From contig CAVYXQ010000024.1 in assembly GCA_963772555.1 (NCBI GenBank), positions 124,001-188,000 on the forward strand: a DNA stretch of 64,000 nt, given 5' to 3'. The notes under the pieces were generated by a model. It was given only the letters and a program-made list of their open reading frames with translations. It did not search any database and had not been told where the DNA came from. The DNA is from Roseiarcus sp963772555. GTDB lineage: Bacteria > Pseudomonadota > Alphaproteobacteria > Rhizobiales > Beijerinckiaceae. Positions 34,803 through 43,658 of the stretch are shown piece after piece (the stretch's first letter is position 1; every line of letters starts with the position of its first letter). The translations under genes were made by a program, and so were the position numbers.

Positions 34803-34951
34803 AGGCCAGCGTCGCGCAAGGCTTGTCGGTTGTCGTCGACCGGCAAATATGCGGCTTTACAGGAATCGAAGCCGTTGGCATGAACCCAACACAGTGACAG
34901 CCAGCCGAGGGAGCTGATTCGTGGCGACGACGGAGAAACGACAGGGGCCGG

Positions 34952-35188
34952 ATGGCCGCAAAGGAGCGGGCGCCGCGCCGCGCAAGGGGGCGCCGCGCCA
35001 AGATCGAGACGAAAACTTCGGCGCAACTTCGTCCCTTTGTCGGCAAAGCCGGCAACACGGGATCGTTCGACGAGCAAATGATCCAGGCGCGCGCTTACGC
35101 CATCTGGATCGAGGAAGGCCAGCCCGAAGGCCGCGACCTCGAGCACTGGCTGCGCGCCCGCCGGGAGTTCGAGCGCGACGCCGCGTGA
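34952..35188 (+). CDS. DUF2934 domain small protein
   Basis: 78 residues. A basic N-terminus (ERAPRRARGRRAKIETK) is followed by QARAYAIWIEEGQPEGRDLE and HWLRARREF, the DUF2934 core found in many Hyphomicrobiales. Function unknown; the basic tail suggests nucleic-acid or protein binding. Confidence 0.78.
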   Translation: MAAKERAPRRARGRRAKIETKTSAQLRPFVGKAGNTGSFDEQMIQARAYAIWIEEGQPEGRDLEHWLRARREFERDAA

Positions 35189-35483
35189 GCCGGACCGGCC
35201 GGCCCTCGCCGCGGACTTCTCAGTAGCGCTTCGAAGCGGCTTGGATGTCGGAACTTGCGCGCAAGGAGGCAGAGGCTCCTGCCGCGGGTGCTTGTTTGAC
35301 CTTCACGACGAGTTGTTCAGCCTAACCAGAAGCGCTGATCGAGGCCCTGGCGCGCGACCCGCCGGAGGCAATTCCAGTGAGCAAGTCGGTTGCTCGCTGG
35401 TTTCTCGCGCTGTCGCACATCGTCATTCACGTGCGACCGAATACCCGCTAAGTTCGCGGGCGGCATAGCCACGGAGACGGCGG
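35189..35483. other. Intergenic region upstream of the TIR-like gene
   Basis: About 295 bases without a supportable gene. A ribosome-binding-like GGAGACGG precedes the GTG at 35484. No repeat is seen. Confidence 0.35.
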
Positions 35484-36380
35484 GTGGAACAGCGACCAAA
35501 ACGGGTCTTTGTCAGCGTCCCGAGGGACGGCCACCTCGACGACGCCCAACGGGCGCTCAAGCACGCGATTCTCAGCCTGCTCCGAGAAAAAGGCATTGAA
35601 CCTCAGGAGTTTCAGGTTTCGGGGCTGCCCGTGCGCTCGCCCTACACCTTCGACGCCGCAAGGGACATCATGGCCCGATGCCATGGCGCGCTCATCCTGG
35701 CCTTTGCTCGCTGGCGTGACCCCGCTGGCGGGCAAAATCTCGCGTTGCCGACCGTCTGGAATCATTTCGAGGGCGCTTTCGCCCTAGCGCTCAAGAAAGA
35801 GATTCTGGTGATTACGGAGAAACACGTCGCTCAAGACGGCATTACCTGGCCGGGCGGCGGCCAGATCATCCTGTTCGCGCCGCCCGGGGCGGACCCGACG
35901 TGGCTCAAGCTCGACGAGCCAAAAACCCAGATTGACGCCTGGATCGACGCGGTCAAGGGCAAGAAGGACCTGTTCCTCGGCTACAGCAGCAAGGCGCGCT
36001 CGACGGCGAACGACATCCATAAATTACTGAGCGAAAATGGAGTTTCAGTCCATGACTGGGAAATCCAGTTCGCGCCCGGCCCGGCCATCATGGACGAGCT
36101 TGTCGAGGCGTCGAAGACTTGCCTGGGCGCTGTCATGCTGCTCACCAAGGACGACAATCTCCTCGGCGAAGAGAATTTCGCCGCCCCCCGGGACAATGTC
36201 ATTTTCGAGATGGGTTTCTTCATGGAAGGCAAGGGGCGCGAGCGGGTTCTCGTCATTCGCGAAGAGGGCGCCAAGATGCCCGCGGACATCGGGGGCGGCA
36301 TCTACCTCTCGCTCAAGGATCGGAATGACATCACCCCGATCCAGATGAAGCTTCTGGAATTTGTGAAAAAGCGGGTTTGA
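35484..36380 (+). CDS. TIR-like nucleotide-binding protein (PF10137-type), probable defence effector
   Basis: 298 residues. The C-terminal half (about 155-298) has the signature of predicted TIR-like nucleotide-binding proteins: DLFLGYSSKARSTANDIHKL, SKTCLGAVMLLTKDD, APRDNVIFEMGFFMEG with the key Glu, and ERVLVIREEGAKMPADI. Such domains act as NAD-depleting effectors in CBASS/Pycsar-type defence. The N-terminal half (1-150) is a second alpha/beta domain with ARDIMARCHGALILAFARW and VWNHFEGAFALALKKEILVI, which looks like another TIR or deoxyribosyltransferase-like fold with its own Glu. No cyclase or sensor gene is adjacent. The start is GTG. Confidence 0.75.
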   Translation: MEQRPKRVFVSVPRDGHLDDAQRALKHAILSLLREKGIEPQEFQVSGLPVRSPYTFDAARDIMARCHGALILAFARWRDPAGGQNLALPTVWNHFEGAFALALKKEILVITEKHVAQDGITWPGGGQIILFAPPGADPTWLKLDEPKTQIDAWIDAVKGKKDLFLGYSSKARSTANDIHKLLSENGVSVHDWEIQFAPGPAIMDELVEASKTCLGAVMLLTKDDNLLGEENFAAPRDNVIFEMGFFMEGKGRERVLVIREEGAKMPADIGGGIYLSLKDRNDITPIQMKLLEFVKKRV

Positions 36381-36477
36381 CCAGCGCTCGGTCACTCGAA
36401 CTGTGCCTTCCTTAGACCCTTCGTTGGGGCGGCTGAAGACATCCGCCGAACTCGGCCGAACTCGCCTTCATCGGCTT

Positions 36478-38272
36478 CTATCGCCCGACGGCCTCGGCGA
36501 CGTCGATGAGCTTCAGCTGCGCCCGTTCGCGCCCGCCGTAGCGGTTGATCGCCAGGGTCCCGGCGAGATGGGCGCTGCCGCCGCGGAGCCGGGTCAGCGC
36601 TTCGCCGAGCTTGCCGCCGGCGGCGCGGAAGGCCATCGCCTCGACCGACGATCCATCGGCGGCGAGCGCGCGGACCTTGAGGTGACCGGCGCCGACGGCC
36701 GTCACGTCCTTGATGAGATGGCGGGGCAGGACGAAGACCGGCTCCGGATTGCCCGAGCCGTAGGGACCGGCCGCGTCGAGCCGACGGCCGAGTTCGGGCG
36801 TCGCGGCGCCGGCGGTCATCGCCGCGTCGATCGCCAGACTGGCCGAAGCGCGGGCGCGCGCGACCGGCTCGGCCAACCGCTCCTCGAGAAAGGCGCGCCA
36901 GTCGCCGAGCCGTTCGGTCATGAGCGTGACGCCCGCCGCCATCGCATGCCCGCCGCCCTTGACGAGCAGACCCGCCTCGACCGCCGCCCGCACCGTCCGG
37001 CCGAGATCGACGCCGGCGATCGACCGGCCCGACCCCGTCGCCTGGCCGCCGGCGACGGTCAGGACGAAAGCCGGGCGGTCGAACCGCTCCTTGAGCCGCG
37101 CCGCCAGGAGGCCGACGACGCCCTGCGGCCAGCGCGCGTTCGCCACCACCAGGGTTGCGCCCTTCTCCTCGAGACCGAGGGCGAGCAACGCCTCGGCTTC
37201 GGCTTCGGCGAGCGCTAGCGGTCTCGATCTCGCGGCGGGCGCGGTTCAGCCGGTCGAGCTCGGCGGCGATAGCGCGGGCCTCGATCTCGTCGCCGGTGGT
37301 CATCAGCCGAGCCCCGAGCGCCGCGTCGCCGATGCGCCCGCCCGCATTGATTCTGGGCCCGATGATGAAGCCGAGTTGATGGGGAGTGGGAGGCCCGTCG
37401 GCGCCGGCGACGTCGAAGAGCGCCGCCAACCCCGGCCGGCGGCGCTGGCGCATGACCTGAAGCCCCTTGACGACGAAGGCGCGGTTGAGACCGGTCAGCG
37501 GTACGACGTCCGCGACGGTGGCGAGCGCCACGAGATCGAGCGCCGCGCGAAGGTCGGGCGCCTCGCGGCCCTTCCAGAAGCCGGCGTCGCGCAGGGCGCG
37601 GTTCAGCGCGACGAGCGCCATGAAGACGACCCCGGCGGCCGAGAGATGGCCGAGGCCCGAGAGATCGTCCTGCCGGTTGGGATCGACGATGGCGAGCGCC
37701 CGCGGCAGCGTCTCCGGCGCCTGATGATGGTCGAAGGCGATCGCGTCGAGGCCGAGGCGGGCGGCGTGGGCGAACGGCTCATGGCTGACCGCGCCGCAGT
37801 CGACCGTGACGAGGAGCTTCGCGCCGGCGGCGGCGAAGCCCGAGATAGCTTCGACATTGGGGCCGTAGCCTTCGGTCACGCGGTCGGGGATGTGGACGAT
37901 CGTCTCGCAGCCGCAGGCGCCGAGATACCCGCTGAGGAGAGCGGCGCTGCAGGCGCCGTCGACGTCGTAGTCGCCGAAGATGGCGACCCGCTCCCCTCGC
38001 TCGACGGCGCTCTTCAGCCGCTCGGTCGCCGCCTGCATGTCGCGCAGGACGAAGGGGTCGGGCATGAGCTCGCGCAGCGTCGGATCGAGATAGCGCTCGG
38101 CCGCCTCCGGCGCGACGCCGCGCCCCGCCAGCACCCGGGCGACGAGCTCGTCCTGGCCGCCGACCTGGGCGATGGCGAGCGCCCGCAATTCCCCGGCCGC
38201 ATCGAGCCGCGGCCGCCACGGCCGCCCCAGCGCGGAAGCTTCCACTTCGAGGAAATAGCCGGAGGCTGTCAC
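36478..38272 (-). CDS. recJ: Single-stranded-DNA-specific exonuclease RecJ, frameshifted
   Basis: A 5'-3' exonuclease of recombination and mismatch repair. GTG 38272 opens a frame with DHH motifs GDYDVDGACSAALL, TVDCGAVSHEP and AIAFDHHQAPETLP, then GPRINAGGRIGDA. At about 37217 the reading frame must shift: the C-terminal DHHA1/OB half (LVVANARWPQGVVGLLAARL, KGGGHAMAAGVT, AGPYGSGNPEPVF) continues one frame over to TAG 36478. One extra base (C in the sense strand, G on the plus strand at 37220-37221) explains this; corrected length about 597. recJ is usually intact, so a sequence error is likely. Confidence 0.88.
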
Positions 38273-38280
38273 CCTCGTGC

Positions 38281-38413
38281 GCCCTTCTCCCCTTGCGGGA
38301 GAAGGTGGCCCGCAGGGCCGGATGAGGGGTCCGCGCCGCGAGGCGCATGACGCAGTGGCGCTGGCGCGCCCGACCCCTCACCCCTGACCCCTCTCCCGCA
38401 AGGGGAGAGGGGA
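38281..38413. repeat. Intergenic palindromic repeat of rhizobial type
   Basis: About 133 bases. The left palindrome CCTTCTCCCCTTGCGGGAGAAGG (38283-38305) and the right one (38389-38413) contain TCTCCCCTTGCGGGAGA and its exact reverse complement, so the whole unit is an inverted repeat of two hairpins. Such elements are widespread between genes of Hyphomicrobiales. It separates recJ from znuB and may act on mRNA ends. Confidence 0.8.
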
Positions 38414-38449
38414 ACCGTCCACCCGGCTCTGCTCATGCGATCCTGATCT

Positions 38450-39241
38450 TCAGCCCGCGAATCGCCTCGCCGCGACGCCGCCGAAGAACACCATGCCAGA
38501 CAGCGCGGTGATCCAGAAGCTGGTTGGCCAGTCGGTGTAGAAGGCGAGCGTCAGTCCTCCCCAGGCTTCTGCGAGGGCGAGGCCCGCCGAGAGCGCAACG
38601 GCGACGGGAAGGCGCCGCGTGAGGTTGATCGCCGCCGCCGCCGGGCCGACCATCAGGGTGAAAACCAGAAGTACGCCGACGATCTGTGCGCATTCGGCGA
38701 CCGCGACCGCCACGATCGCCAGAAAGGCCACGGAGACGAAGCGCAGCGGCACGCCGCGCGCCTCGGCGAGTTCGGGCTGCAGCGAGGCGAAAACGAGCGG
38801 CCGCCCGATCAGCGCCAGCGCGGTGAGGCTGACGAGCGCCAGCAGCAGGAGATCGAGGAGCGCGGACGAATCGACGCCGAGCACGTTGCCGAACAGCAAC
38901 GCCGCCGCTTGCGTCGCCGCGGCCGTGTAGAAATGCAGGAACAAGAGGCCGAGGCCGAGCGCCAGCGACAGCATCATGCCGATGGCGACGTCGCGCTCGG
39001 CCAGCTTCTCGCCGAAAAGCCCCATAGCGACGCCGGTCAGCGCGGTGAAGCCGACGAGCCCGGCGAACGGCGACAGGCCGATCAGCACCGCCCCGGTCGC
39101 GCCGGCGAAGCCGGCATGGGAGAGCGCGTGACCGGCGAACGTCTGCCCGCGCAGCACGAGGAAGTAGCCGACCGTCCCGGCCAGGACCGCGGCGATCCCG
39201 GAGGCGGCGAAGGCGGTCCGCATGAAGTCATATTCAAACAT
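38450..39241 (-). CDS. znuB: Metal ABC transporter permease, ZnuB family
   Basis: 263 residues with eight to nine membrane helices. VLRGQTFAGHALSHAGFAGATGAV is the family-typical segment contacting the ATPase, and AECAQIVGVLLVFTLMVGPAA follows. It forms the zinc (or manganese) channel with ZnuC. The ATG overlaps the end of znuC by eight bases. Confidence 0.9.
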   Translation of the reverse strand: MFEYDFMRTAFAASGIAAVLAGTVGYFLVLRGQTFAGHALSHAGFAGATGAVLIGLSPFAGLVGFTALTGVAMGLFGEKLAERDVAIGMMLSLALGLGLLFLHFYTAAATQAAALLFGNVLGVDSSALLDLLLLALVSLTALALIGRPLVFASLQPELAEARGVPLRFVSVAFLAIVAVAVAECAQIVGVLLVFTLMVGPAAAAINLTRRLPVAVALSAGLALAEAWGGLTLAFYTDWPTSFWITALSGMVFFGGVAARRFAG

Positions 39242-40070
39242 GGGCGCCGTCGTGATCGTGCGAATGGCCGTGCGCCGCGTCGTCGTGGCGATGCGCCTCG
39301 CGCTCAACGTCGACGTCGCCCGCCATGACGAAATAGCGGTCCCTGATGCGCACGACCTCGATCTGCGTTCCGTAAAGACGCGACAGCACCGGCCCGGTGA
39401 CGACCTCGTCGACGGCGCCGATCACCGCCCCTCCCCCGCCCAGATAGAGAACGCGGTCGATGGCGTTGACCAGCGGGTTGAGCTCGTGGGCGCTGAACAG
39501 GATTGCAACCTTGAGCTCATTGCAAATGCGCCGCGCGATCTCGACGACGCTCTTCTGATGGGCCGGATCGAGCGAGATCAGCGGCTCGTCGAGCAGCAAT
39601 AGCCGCGGCCGGCCGAGCAGCGCCTGGCTCAAGAACACCCGCTGGCGCTCGCCGCCCGAGAGCTCCCCGATCGAACGGCGAGCGAGATCGCGCGCCCCGA
39701 CCAGAGCCAGCGCCCAGTCGATCTCGCGTCGCGTCGCCTTGTCGAGCCGGGCGAAGCCGAAGCGCGTGCCCATCGCGGCGCTGGCGACGAGATCCCAGCC
39801 GGTGAGCCGCAGGCCCGCGATCGCGCCGCGGTTCTGCGGCATGTAGCCGATCGCCGGATTGCCACGCTTCGGCGGCTCGCCGAGCACGCTGACCTGGCCT
39901 GAGGCGACGGGAACGAGGCCGAGCGCGGCGCGCATGAGCGTCGTCTTGCCGGCGCCGTTGGCCCCGAGCATGCCGACGAACTCGCCGTCGCGAATGGCGA
40001 AGCTCGCCGCCGAGAGGATGTCCCGGCGGCCGAGCCTGATCGTCACTTCGTCGAAGCGGAGCGCGCTCAC
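39234..40070 (-). CDS. znuC: Metal ABC transporter ATP-binding protein, ZnuC family
   Basis: 278 residues from GTG 40070. Walker A GANGAGKTTLMR, Q-loop MPQNRG, signature LSGGERQRVFLSQAL and Walker B LLLLDEPLISLD are complete. The C-terminus ends in a His/Asp-rich tail (EREAHRHDDAAHGHSHDHD), probably zinc-binding. It powers uptake of the metal delivered by ZnuA. GTG overlaps the znuA stop as GTGA. Confidence 0.92.
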   Translation of the reverse strand: MSALRFDEVTIRLGRRDILSAASFAIRDGEFVGMLGANGAGKTTLMRAALGLVPVASGQVSVLGEPPKRGNPAIGYMPQNRGAIAGLRLTGWDLVASAAMGTRFGFARLDKATRREIDWALALVGARDLARRSIGELSGGERQRVFLSQALLGRPRLLLLDEPLISLDPAHQKSVVEIARRICNELKVAILFSAHELNPLVNAIDRVLYLGGGGAVIGAVDEVVTGPVLSRLYGTQIEVVRIRDRYFVMAGDVDVEREAHRHDDAAHGHSHDHDGAHV

Positions 40071-40936
40071 TGCGTCGGGCCGAGCGCCTTGTCGAGGGCG
40101 TTCAATTGCCCCATCATCCAATCCTGGTAGGTCGAGTTCGGCGGCTCGGTCTCGGAGACGCCGACGACCGGGATGCCGTTGGCCTTGGCCAGATCCACCA
40201 GCTTCCCCACCGCCGGTTCGCTCGCCTGCGCATTATAGAGCATCGCCTTCACCTTGTGGCCCTTGAGATCGTTCTCGAAGCCGGCCACTTCCGAGGGGGT
40301 CGGCTCGGCGTTGTTCATGATCGCCAAGGCGTATTTCTCGTTGTGCACCTTGAGGCCGATCAGGCCGGCCTGGTAACCGAACACCGGCTCGGAGGCGGTG
40401 ACCGGCTGGTCGGCAAAGGACTTGCGCATGGCGGCGATCTTGTTGTCCAGGGGCTTCAGCGAATTGAGAAACTTTGCGTACCCTTGATCGTAATCGGCCT
40501 TGTGCGCCGGATCGACGGCGGTCAGATCGGCGGCGAGCGCCTTCCCCGCAGCCTTCATGTAGGCCGGATCATACCACAGATGCGGATTGTCGCCCGGCTT
40601 GTGGCCGACCAGTTTGGCGACGATGATTTCCCTGCGGCCGGGCGCGTTATGGGCGCTGAGCAGTTTCTCCATCCAGGGATCGTAGTCGACGCCGTTGACG
40701 ATGACGACCTTGGCGTCGCTCAGGGCTTTCGCCGTGGCTGGGCTCGCCTCGAAGAGATGCGGGTCGTCGTCCGGGTTCGACAGAATGCTGGTGACCGCGA
40801 CGTTGTCGCCGCCGATCTGCCTGGCGAGGTCGCCATAGAAGTTTTCGGCCGCCACGACCTTCACCGGGTCGGCCAGCGCCGGCGCAGCCAGGGCGCAAAA
40901 GGCGACTGCGGCGACGAGAGGAAGCGCGTTTGTCAT
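40067..40936 (-). CDS. znuA: Periplasmic metal-binding protein, ZnuA-like
   Basis: 289 residues with a Sec signal peptide (LPLVAAVAFCALAAPALA). Metal ligands of the cluster A-I family are visible: His in NPDDDPHLFEASPAT, His in PGDNPHLWYDPAY, and a late SETEPPN. It lacks the long His-rich loop of E. coli ZnuA; that function may sit in the ZnuC tail. It is the first gene of znuABC, with a Zur-box-like palindrome 50 bases upstream. Confidence 0.88.
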   Translation of the reverse strand: MTNALPLVAAVAFCALAAPALADPVKVVAAENFYGDLARQIGGDNVAVTSILSNPDDDPHLFEASPATAKALSDAKVVIVNGVDYDPWMEKLLSAHNAPGRREIIVAKLVGHKPGDNPHLWYDPAYMKAAGKALAADLTAVDPAHKADYDQGYAKFLNSLKPLDNKIAAMRKSFADQPVTASEPVFGYQAGLIGLKVHNEKYALAIMNNAEPTPSEVAGFENDLKGHKVKAMLYNAQASEPAVGKLVDLAKANGIPVVGVSETEPPNSTYQDWMMGQLNALDKALGPTQ

Positions 40937-40984
40937 AGGGTTCGTCTCCTTGGGCGAGCGGGGGATCGCCAGCCTGCACGCGGA

Positions 40985-41001
40985 GTGTTATGTTATAACA
41001 G
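40985..41001. promoter_or_regulatory. Zur-box candidate of znuABC
   Basis: GTGTTATGTTATAACAG contains the perfect palindrome TGTTATAACA (40991-41000) in an otherwise GC-rich region. It resembles Zur operators of alphaproteobacteria (GTTATRTTATAAC type) and lies at promoter distance from znuA. A zur gene is 2.1 kb away. Regulation is inferred. Confidence 0.65.
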
Positions 41002-41069
41002 TTCAGCGCGCAACCCCGTTGGTTTTCGGCCCTTTTTGATCGGCCTCTGCCAGCGTGCCAAAAAAAGAG

Positions 41070-41310
41070 AAATCAGTTAGATATGGTATTATGATCATGC
41101 AATCTCGCAGCAGAGCCGGCTCCCGGCGGCTTGGTTTCGAAGCGGGTTTTCCGCTTCGCGCTCGAATTCCCTGTTAAATGGCGGAACAGGGAAAGCAATT
41201 TCCCTGTTCTGTCTTTACCTTCCGCACGAGCACATCCGCTGAACGATATGAAATACCATGAATTTGTGCATCGCCCGAGGAGCGGCGGGAGCGCTTTTTT
41301 CGATTATCAG
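41070..41310 (+). repeat. Dispersed repeat, copy B, left part (interrupted)
   Basis: Matches copy A from AAATCA...GATATGG onward, through CGCAGCAGAGCCGGCTC, the TTCCCTGTT / GAACAGGGAAA motifs, GCACGAGCACATCCGCTGAACG and GGGAGCGCTTTTTTCGATT. It stops at TTATCAG (41310), where the IS110-type element begins. The rest of the repeat resumes at 43061. Confidence 0.8.
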
Positions 41311-41377
41311 ATCCTATGCGGGTGGGCGGCGGCCGGACTTGGTAGGCTGATCTTCCACACCAGCATGGAGGCAACCG

Positions 41378-42557
41378 ATGGAGTCTGTCACCTCTGCGAC
41401 CGTTGTCGCGACCGCCGCCCGGGCGAATGATATCACGTTGTTCGCCTCGCTCGAATTGAGCAAATCGAAATGGGTCGTGACGATCAACAGTCCGGGCAGC
41501 GAGAAGTTTTCCCAGCATAGGGTTGAGGGCGGAGACGGCGCCGGCCTCATCGAGCTTCTTTCGCGGTCGCGGGCGAAGGCCGAGCATCGCTACGGCGTTC
41601 GGGTCACGACGATGGTCATTCAGGAGGCGGGATTGGATGGGTTTTGGATTCATCGCCTGCTCATCGCCAACGGGATCGAGAGCCAGGTCGTCGATGCGGC
41701 TTCGATCGCGGTCGCCCGACGGCATCGGCGGGCCAAGACCGATTCGATCGACGGCGAGACGCTGCTGCGGACGCTGATGGCCTGGGCTCGCGGCGAGCGG
41801 CGGGTCTGTTCGATGGTTCGGGCGCCGAGCCCGGAGGACGAGGATCGCCGGCGGCTGACGCGCGAGCGCGGCACGCTGCTCAAGGAACGCATTCAGCACA
41901 CCAATCGGGTCAAGGGCCTGCTCATGGGCCAAGGCATCCGGGGTTACAACCCGCTTCGGCGCGATCGTTTCGAACGGCTCGAGGCGTTGCGAACCGGCGA
42001 CGGTCGTGAGCTGCCGCCGATGCTGAAGGCGGAAATCCGCCGGGAGCTCGATCGGATCGCGGTTGTGACGACGCAACTGGCTGCGGTCGAACGCGCCCGC
42101 GACGCGCTCATCCGCACGGAAACCGAGGAGCCGAACACCCCGGAGCCGAACACCCCCGCCGCCCTGCTCTTCAAGCTCAGGGGCATCGGTCCTGAGTTCG
42201 CCTCGCTGCTCTGGCTGGAATCGTTGTTCCGCGGCTTCGGCAACCGGCGCCAGGTGGCGGCGTACGGCGGATTGACGCCCAGCCCCTGGCAGAGCGGCGG
42301 CATCGAACGGGATCAGGGCATCTCGAAGTCGGGCAACCGTCGGCTGCGCAAGACCATGATCGAGCTCGCCTGGTCGTGGCTGCGTCATCAGCCGGAACTC
42401 GGCGTTGAGCCGCTGGTTTCACGCCCGGGTCGGCGCCGCGAAGGGGCGGGTCCGCCGGATCGCCATCGTCGCGCTGGCCCGCAAACTGCTCGTCGCCTTG
42501 TGGCGCTATGTCACCCAGGGCGTCGTTCCCGAAGGCGCGGTGTTCAAGGCGGCCTGA
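41378..42557 (+). CDS. IS110-family transposase (DEDD recombinase), frameshifted near the C-terminus
   Basis: RuvC-like DEDD domain at the N-terminus (FASLELSKSKWVVTI, VIQEAGLDGFWIHRLL, RRHRRAKTDSIDGETLLRTL) and a C-terminal transposase_20 domain (LRGIGPEFASLLWLE, YGGLTPSPWQSGG, GISKSGNRRLRKTMIELAW with the catalytic Ser). The first acidic residue appears as Glu in SLELSK rather than Asp. A single extra base near 42397 (AA for A in CCGGAACTCGG) switches the frame; the natural ending LSRWFHARVGAAKGRVRR to VPEGAVFKAA is in the next frame, stop 42555-42557. Expected length about 392. Confidence 0.87.
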
Positions 42558-42940
42558 CCCGATGGCTCAATCCCTCCAACACTCCAACGGCTTAACGACT
42601 TAACGACTTGATCCCATTCCAGCGAAGCTGAACGCGACGGCTTCGCCGGATCCGGGCGGGCGGTGACCGCGAACTTTTCCCTGGCTGAAACACGCCGCTT
42701 ATCAGGATGGTCCCGCCAACCCGAGCCCGACGCCCTCGAGCATGAGGGATTGTGGTCCGAGCCGACAAAAGCTCGACCGGATGTGAGGTGATGCGGCCGT
42801 CAAGGCTGCATGGCGAATAACGGGCTCACGCTTCGGATCCAAACGCCAAAGGAGACGCAATGGCAAAATGAATTGAGTGCGGCAAAGGCCACAGAGGCAG
42901 CCAAGAGCGCGCAAGGGCGCGCTCGTTCTCGACAGGGTAT

Positions 42941-43023
42941 CCGGCCGCCGGCGCGTCAAGGGCGCTTCGCTCCCTGCTCCGCTGCGCTTCGCCCCGCTTC
43001 GCGGGTGACGCGCCAGCGGCCGG
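42941..43023. other. Long stem-loop in the right end of the IS element, bridge-RNA candidate region
   Basis: CCGGCCGCCGGCGCGTCA (42941-42958) pairs with TGACGCGCCAGCGGCCGG (43006-43023) with one mismatch. The 47-base loop is CG-rich and contains further short repeats. IS1111-group elements encode their guide (bridge) RNA in this region, so the stem may be part of it, but the RNA ends and its target- and donor-binding loops were not identified. Confidence 0.4.
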
Positions 43024-43060
43024 CCCAAACGAATGAACTTGACCGGAAATACCCCATGTG

Positions 43061-43119
43061 AGGGAAAAACAGCCGGAACGGCTCGAACACGTCACCTGGG
43101 GTGTTTTTCAGTCGAACCC
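43061..43119 (+). repeat. Dispersed repeat, copy B, right part
   Basis: AGGGAAAAACAGCCGGAACGG through GTTTTTCAGTCGAACCC closely follows copy C read on the minus strand (AGGGAAAACAGCCGGAATGG through ATTTTCCAATCGAACCC). It ends just before the zur gene. Confidence 0.75.
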
Positions 43120-43140
43120 TTTAGACGTCGAGGGACGAGG

Positions 43141-43611
43141 ATGACGATGGCGAACGCGTGCGGCTGCCAATATGACCCGGCGAGCTGGGCGGCCCGGGTC
43201 GAGCTTTCCTGCCTCAGTCAGGGCGTCCAACTGACGCCGTTGCGCCGGCGGGTGCTCGATATCTTCAGCGACAGCGTCGCGCCGCTCGGCGCCTATGCGA
43301 TCCTCGAAGAGCTTTCGCGCCGCGAAGGCAAACAGGCGGCGCCGCCGACCGTGTACCGGACGCTCGATTTCTTTCTCAGCCACGGCTTCGTCCACAAGAT
43401 CGAGACCCTCAACGCCTACGCGCCCTGCGAGCATCTCGGCCACGCGCATCACGGCATGCTGCTGATCTGCGAGGCCTGCGGCCGCAGCGAAGAGGTCGAA
43501 GACCCGGAGGTCATGAGCGCCGTCTCGAAGTCGGCCGCCGGCAGGGGTTTCGCCTTGCGGCGGGTGATGGTCGAGGCGCAGGGCCTGTGCCGGAAGTGTC
43601 AAGCGGCGTAA
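43141..43611 (+). CDS. zur: Fur-family zinc uptake regulator
   Basis: 156 residues. The winged helix (VQLTPLRRRVLDIFSDSVAP to PPTVYRTLDFFLSHGFVHKI) is followed by the dimerisation and metal domain: HLGHAHHGMLLICEACGRSEEV and the C-terminal CRKC, whose two CxxC pairs form the structural zinc site. With the znuABC operon and its palindrome nearby, Zur is the best assignment within Fur. ATG 43141 or 43147 may be used. Its upstream region is occupied by the repeat and IS element, which may have changed its promoter. Confidence 0.9.
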   Translation: MTMANACGCQYDPASWAARVELSCLSQGVQLTPLRRRVLDIFSDSVAPLGAYAILEELSRREGKQAAPPTVYRTLDFFLSHGFVHKIETLNAYAPCEHLGHAHHGMLLICEACGRSEEVEDPEVMSAVSKSAAGRGFALRRVMVEAQGLCRKCQAA

Positions 43612-43658
43612 TGTTCTCGAAGTCCTTGTCGGGTTGCCGGCAGGATGGAGGCGGCGAA

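Larger units (their letters stand above)
41311..43062 (+). mobile_element. IS110/IS1111-type insertion sequence inserted in the dispersed repeat
   Basis: Boundaries are taken from the repeat. Joining the left flank (ending CGATTATCAG) to the right flank (GGAAAAACAGCCGG) recreates the uninterrupted sequence of copy C almost exactly. The element is then about 1.75 kb, with a 67-base left end, one transposase and about 500 bases of non-coding right end. The long right end is a feature of the IS1111 group, in which a bridge RNA is made there. An alternative right boundary at a second TTATCAG (42699-42705) would give 1.39 kb but leaves the following 360 bases unexplained. No terminal inverted repeats are seen, as expected. 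Confidence 0.7.

Noticed and set aside
41311..42705. Shorter (1.39 kb) IS element bounded by TTATCAG copies at 41304 and 42699
   Set aside because: Possible by direct repeats alone, but the repeat only resumes at 43061, so the longer boundary explains the flanks better.
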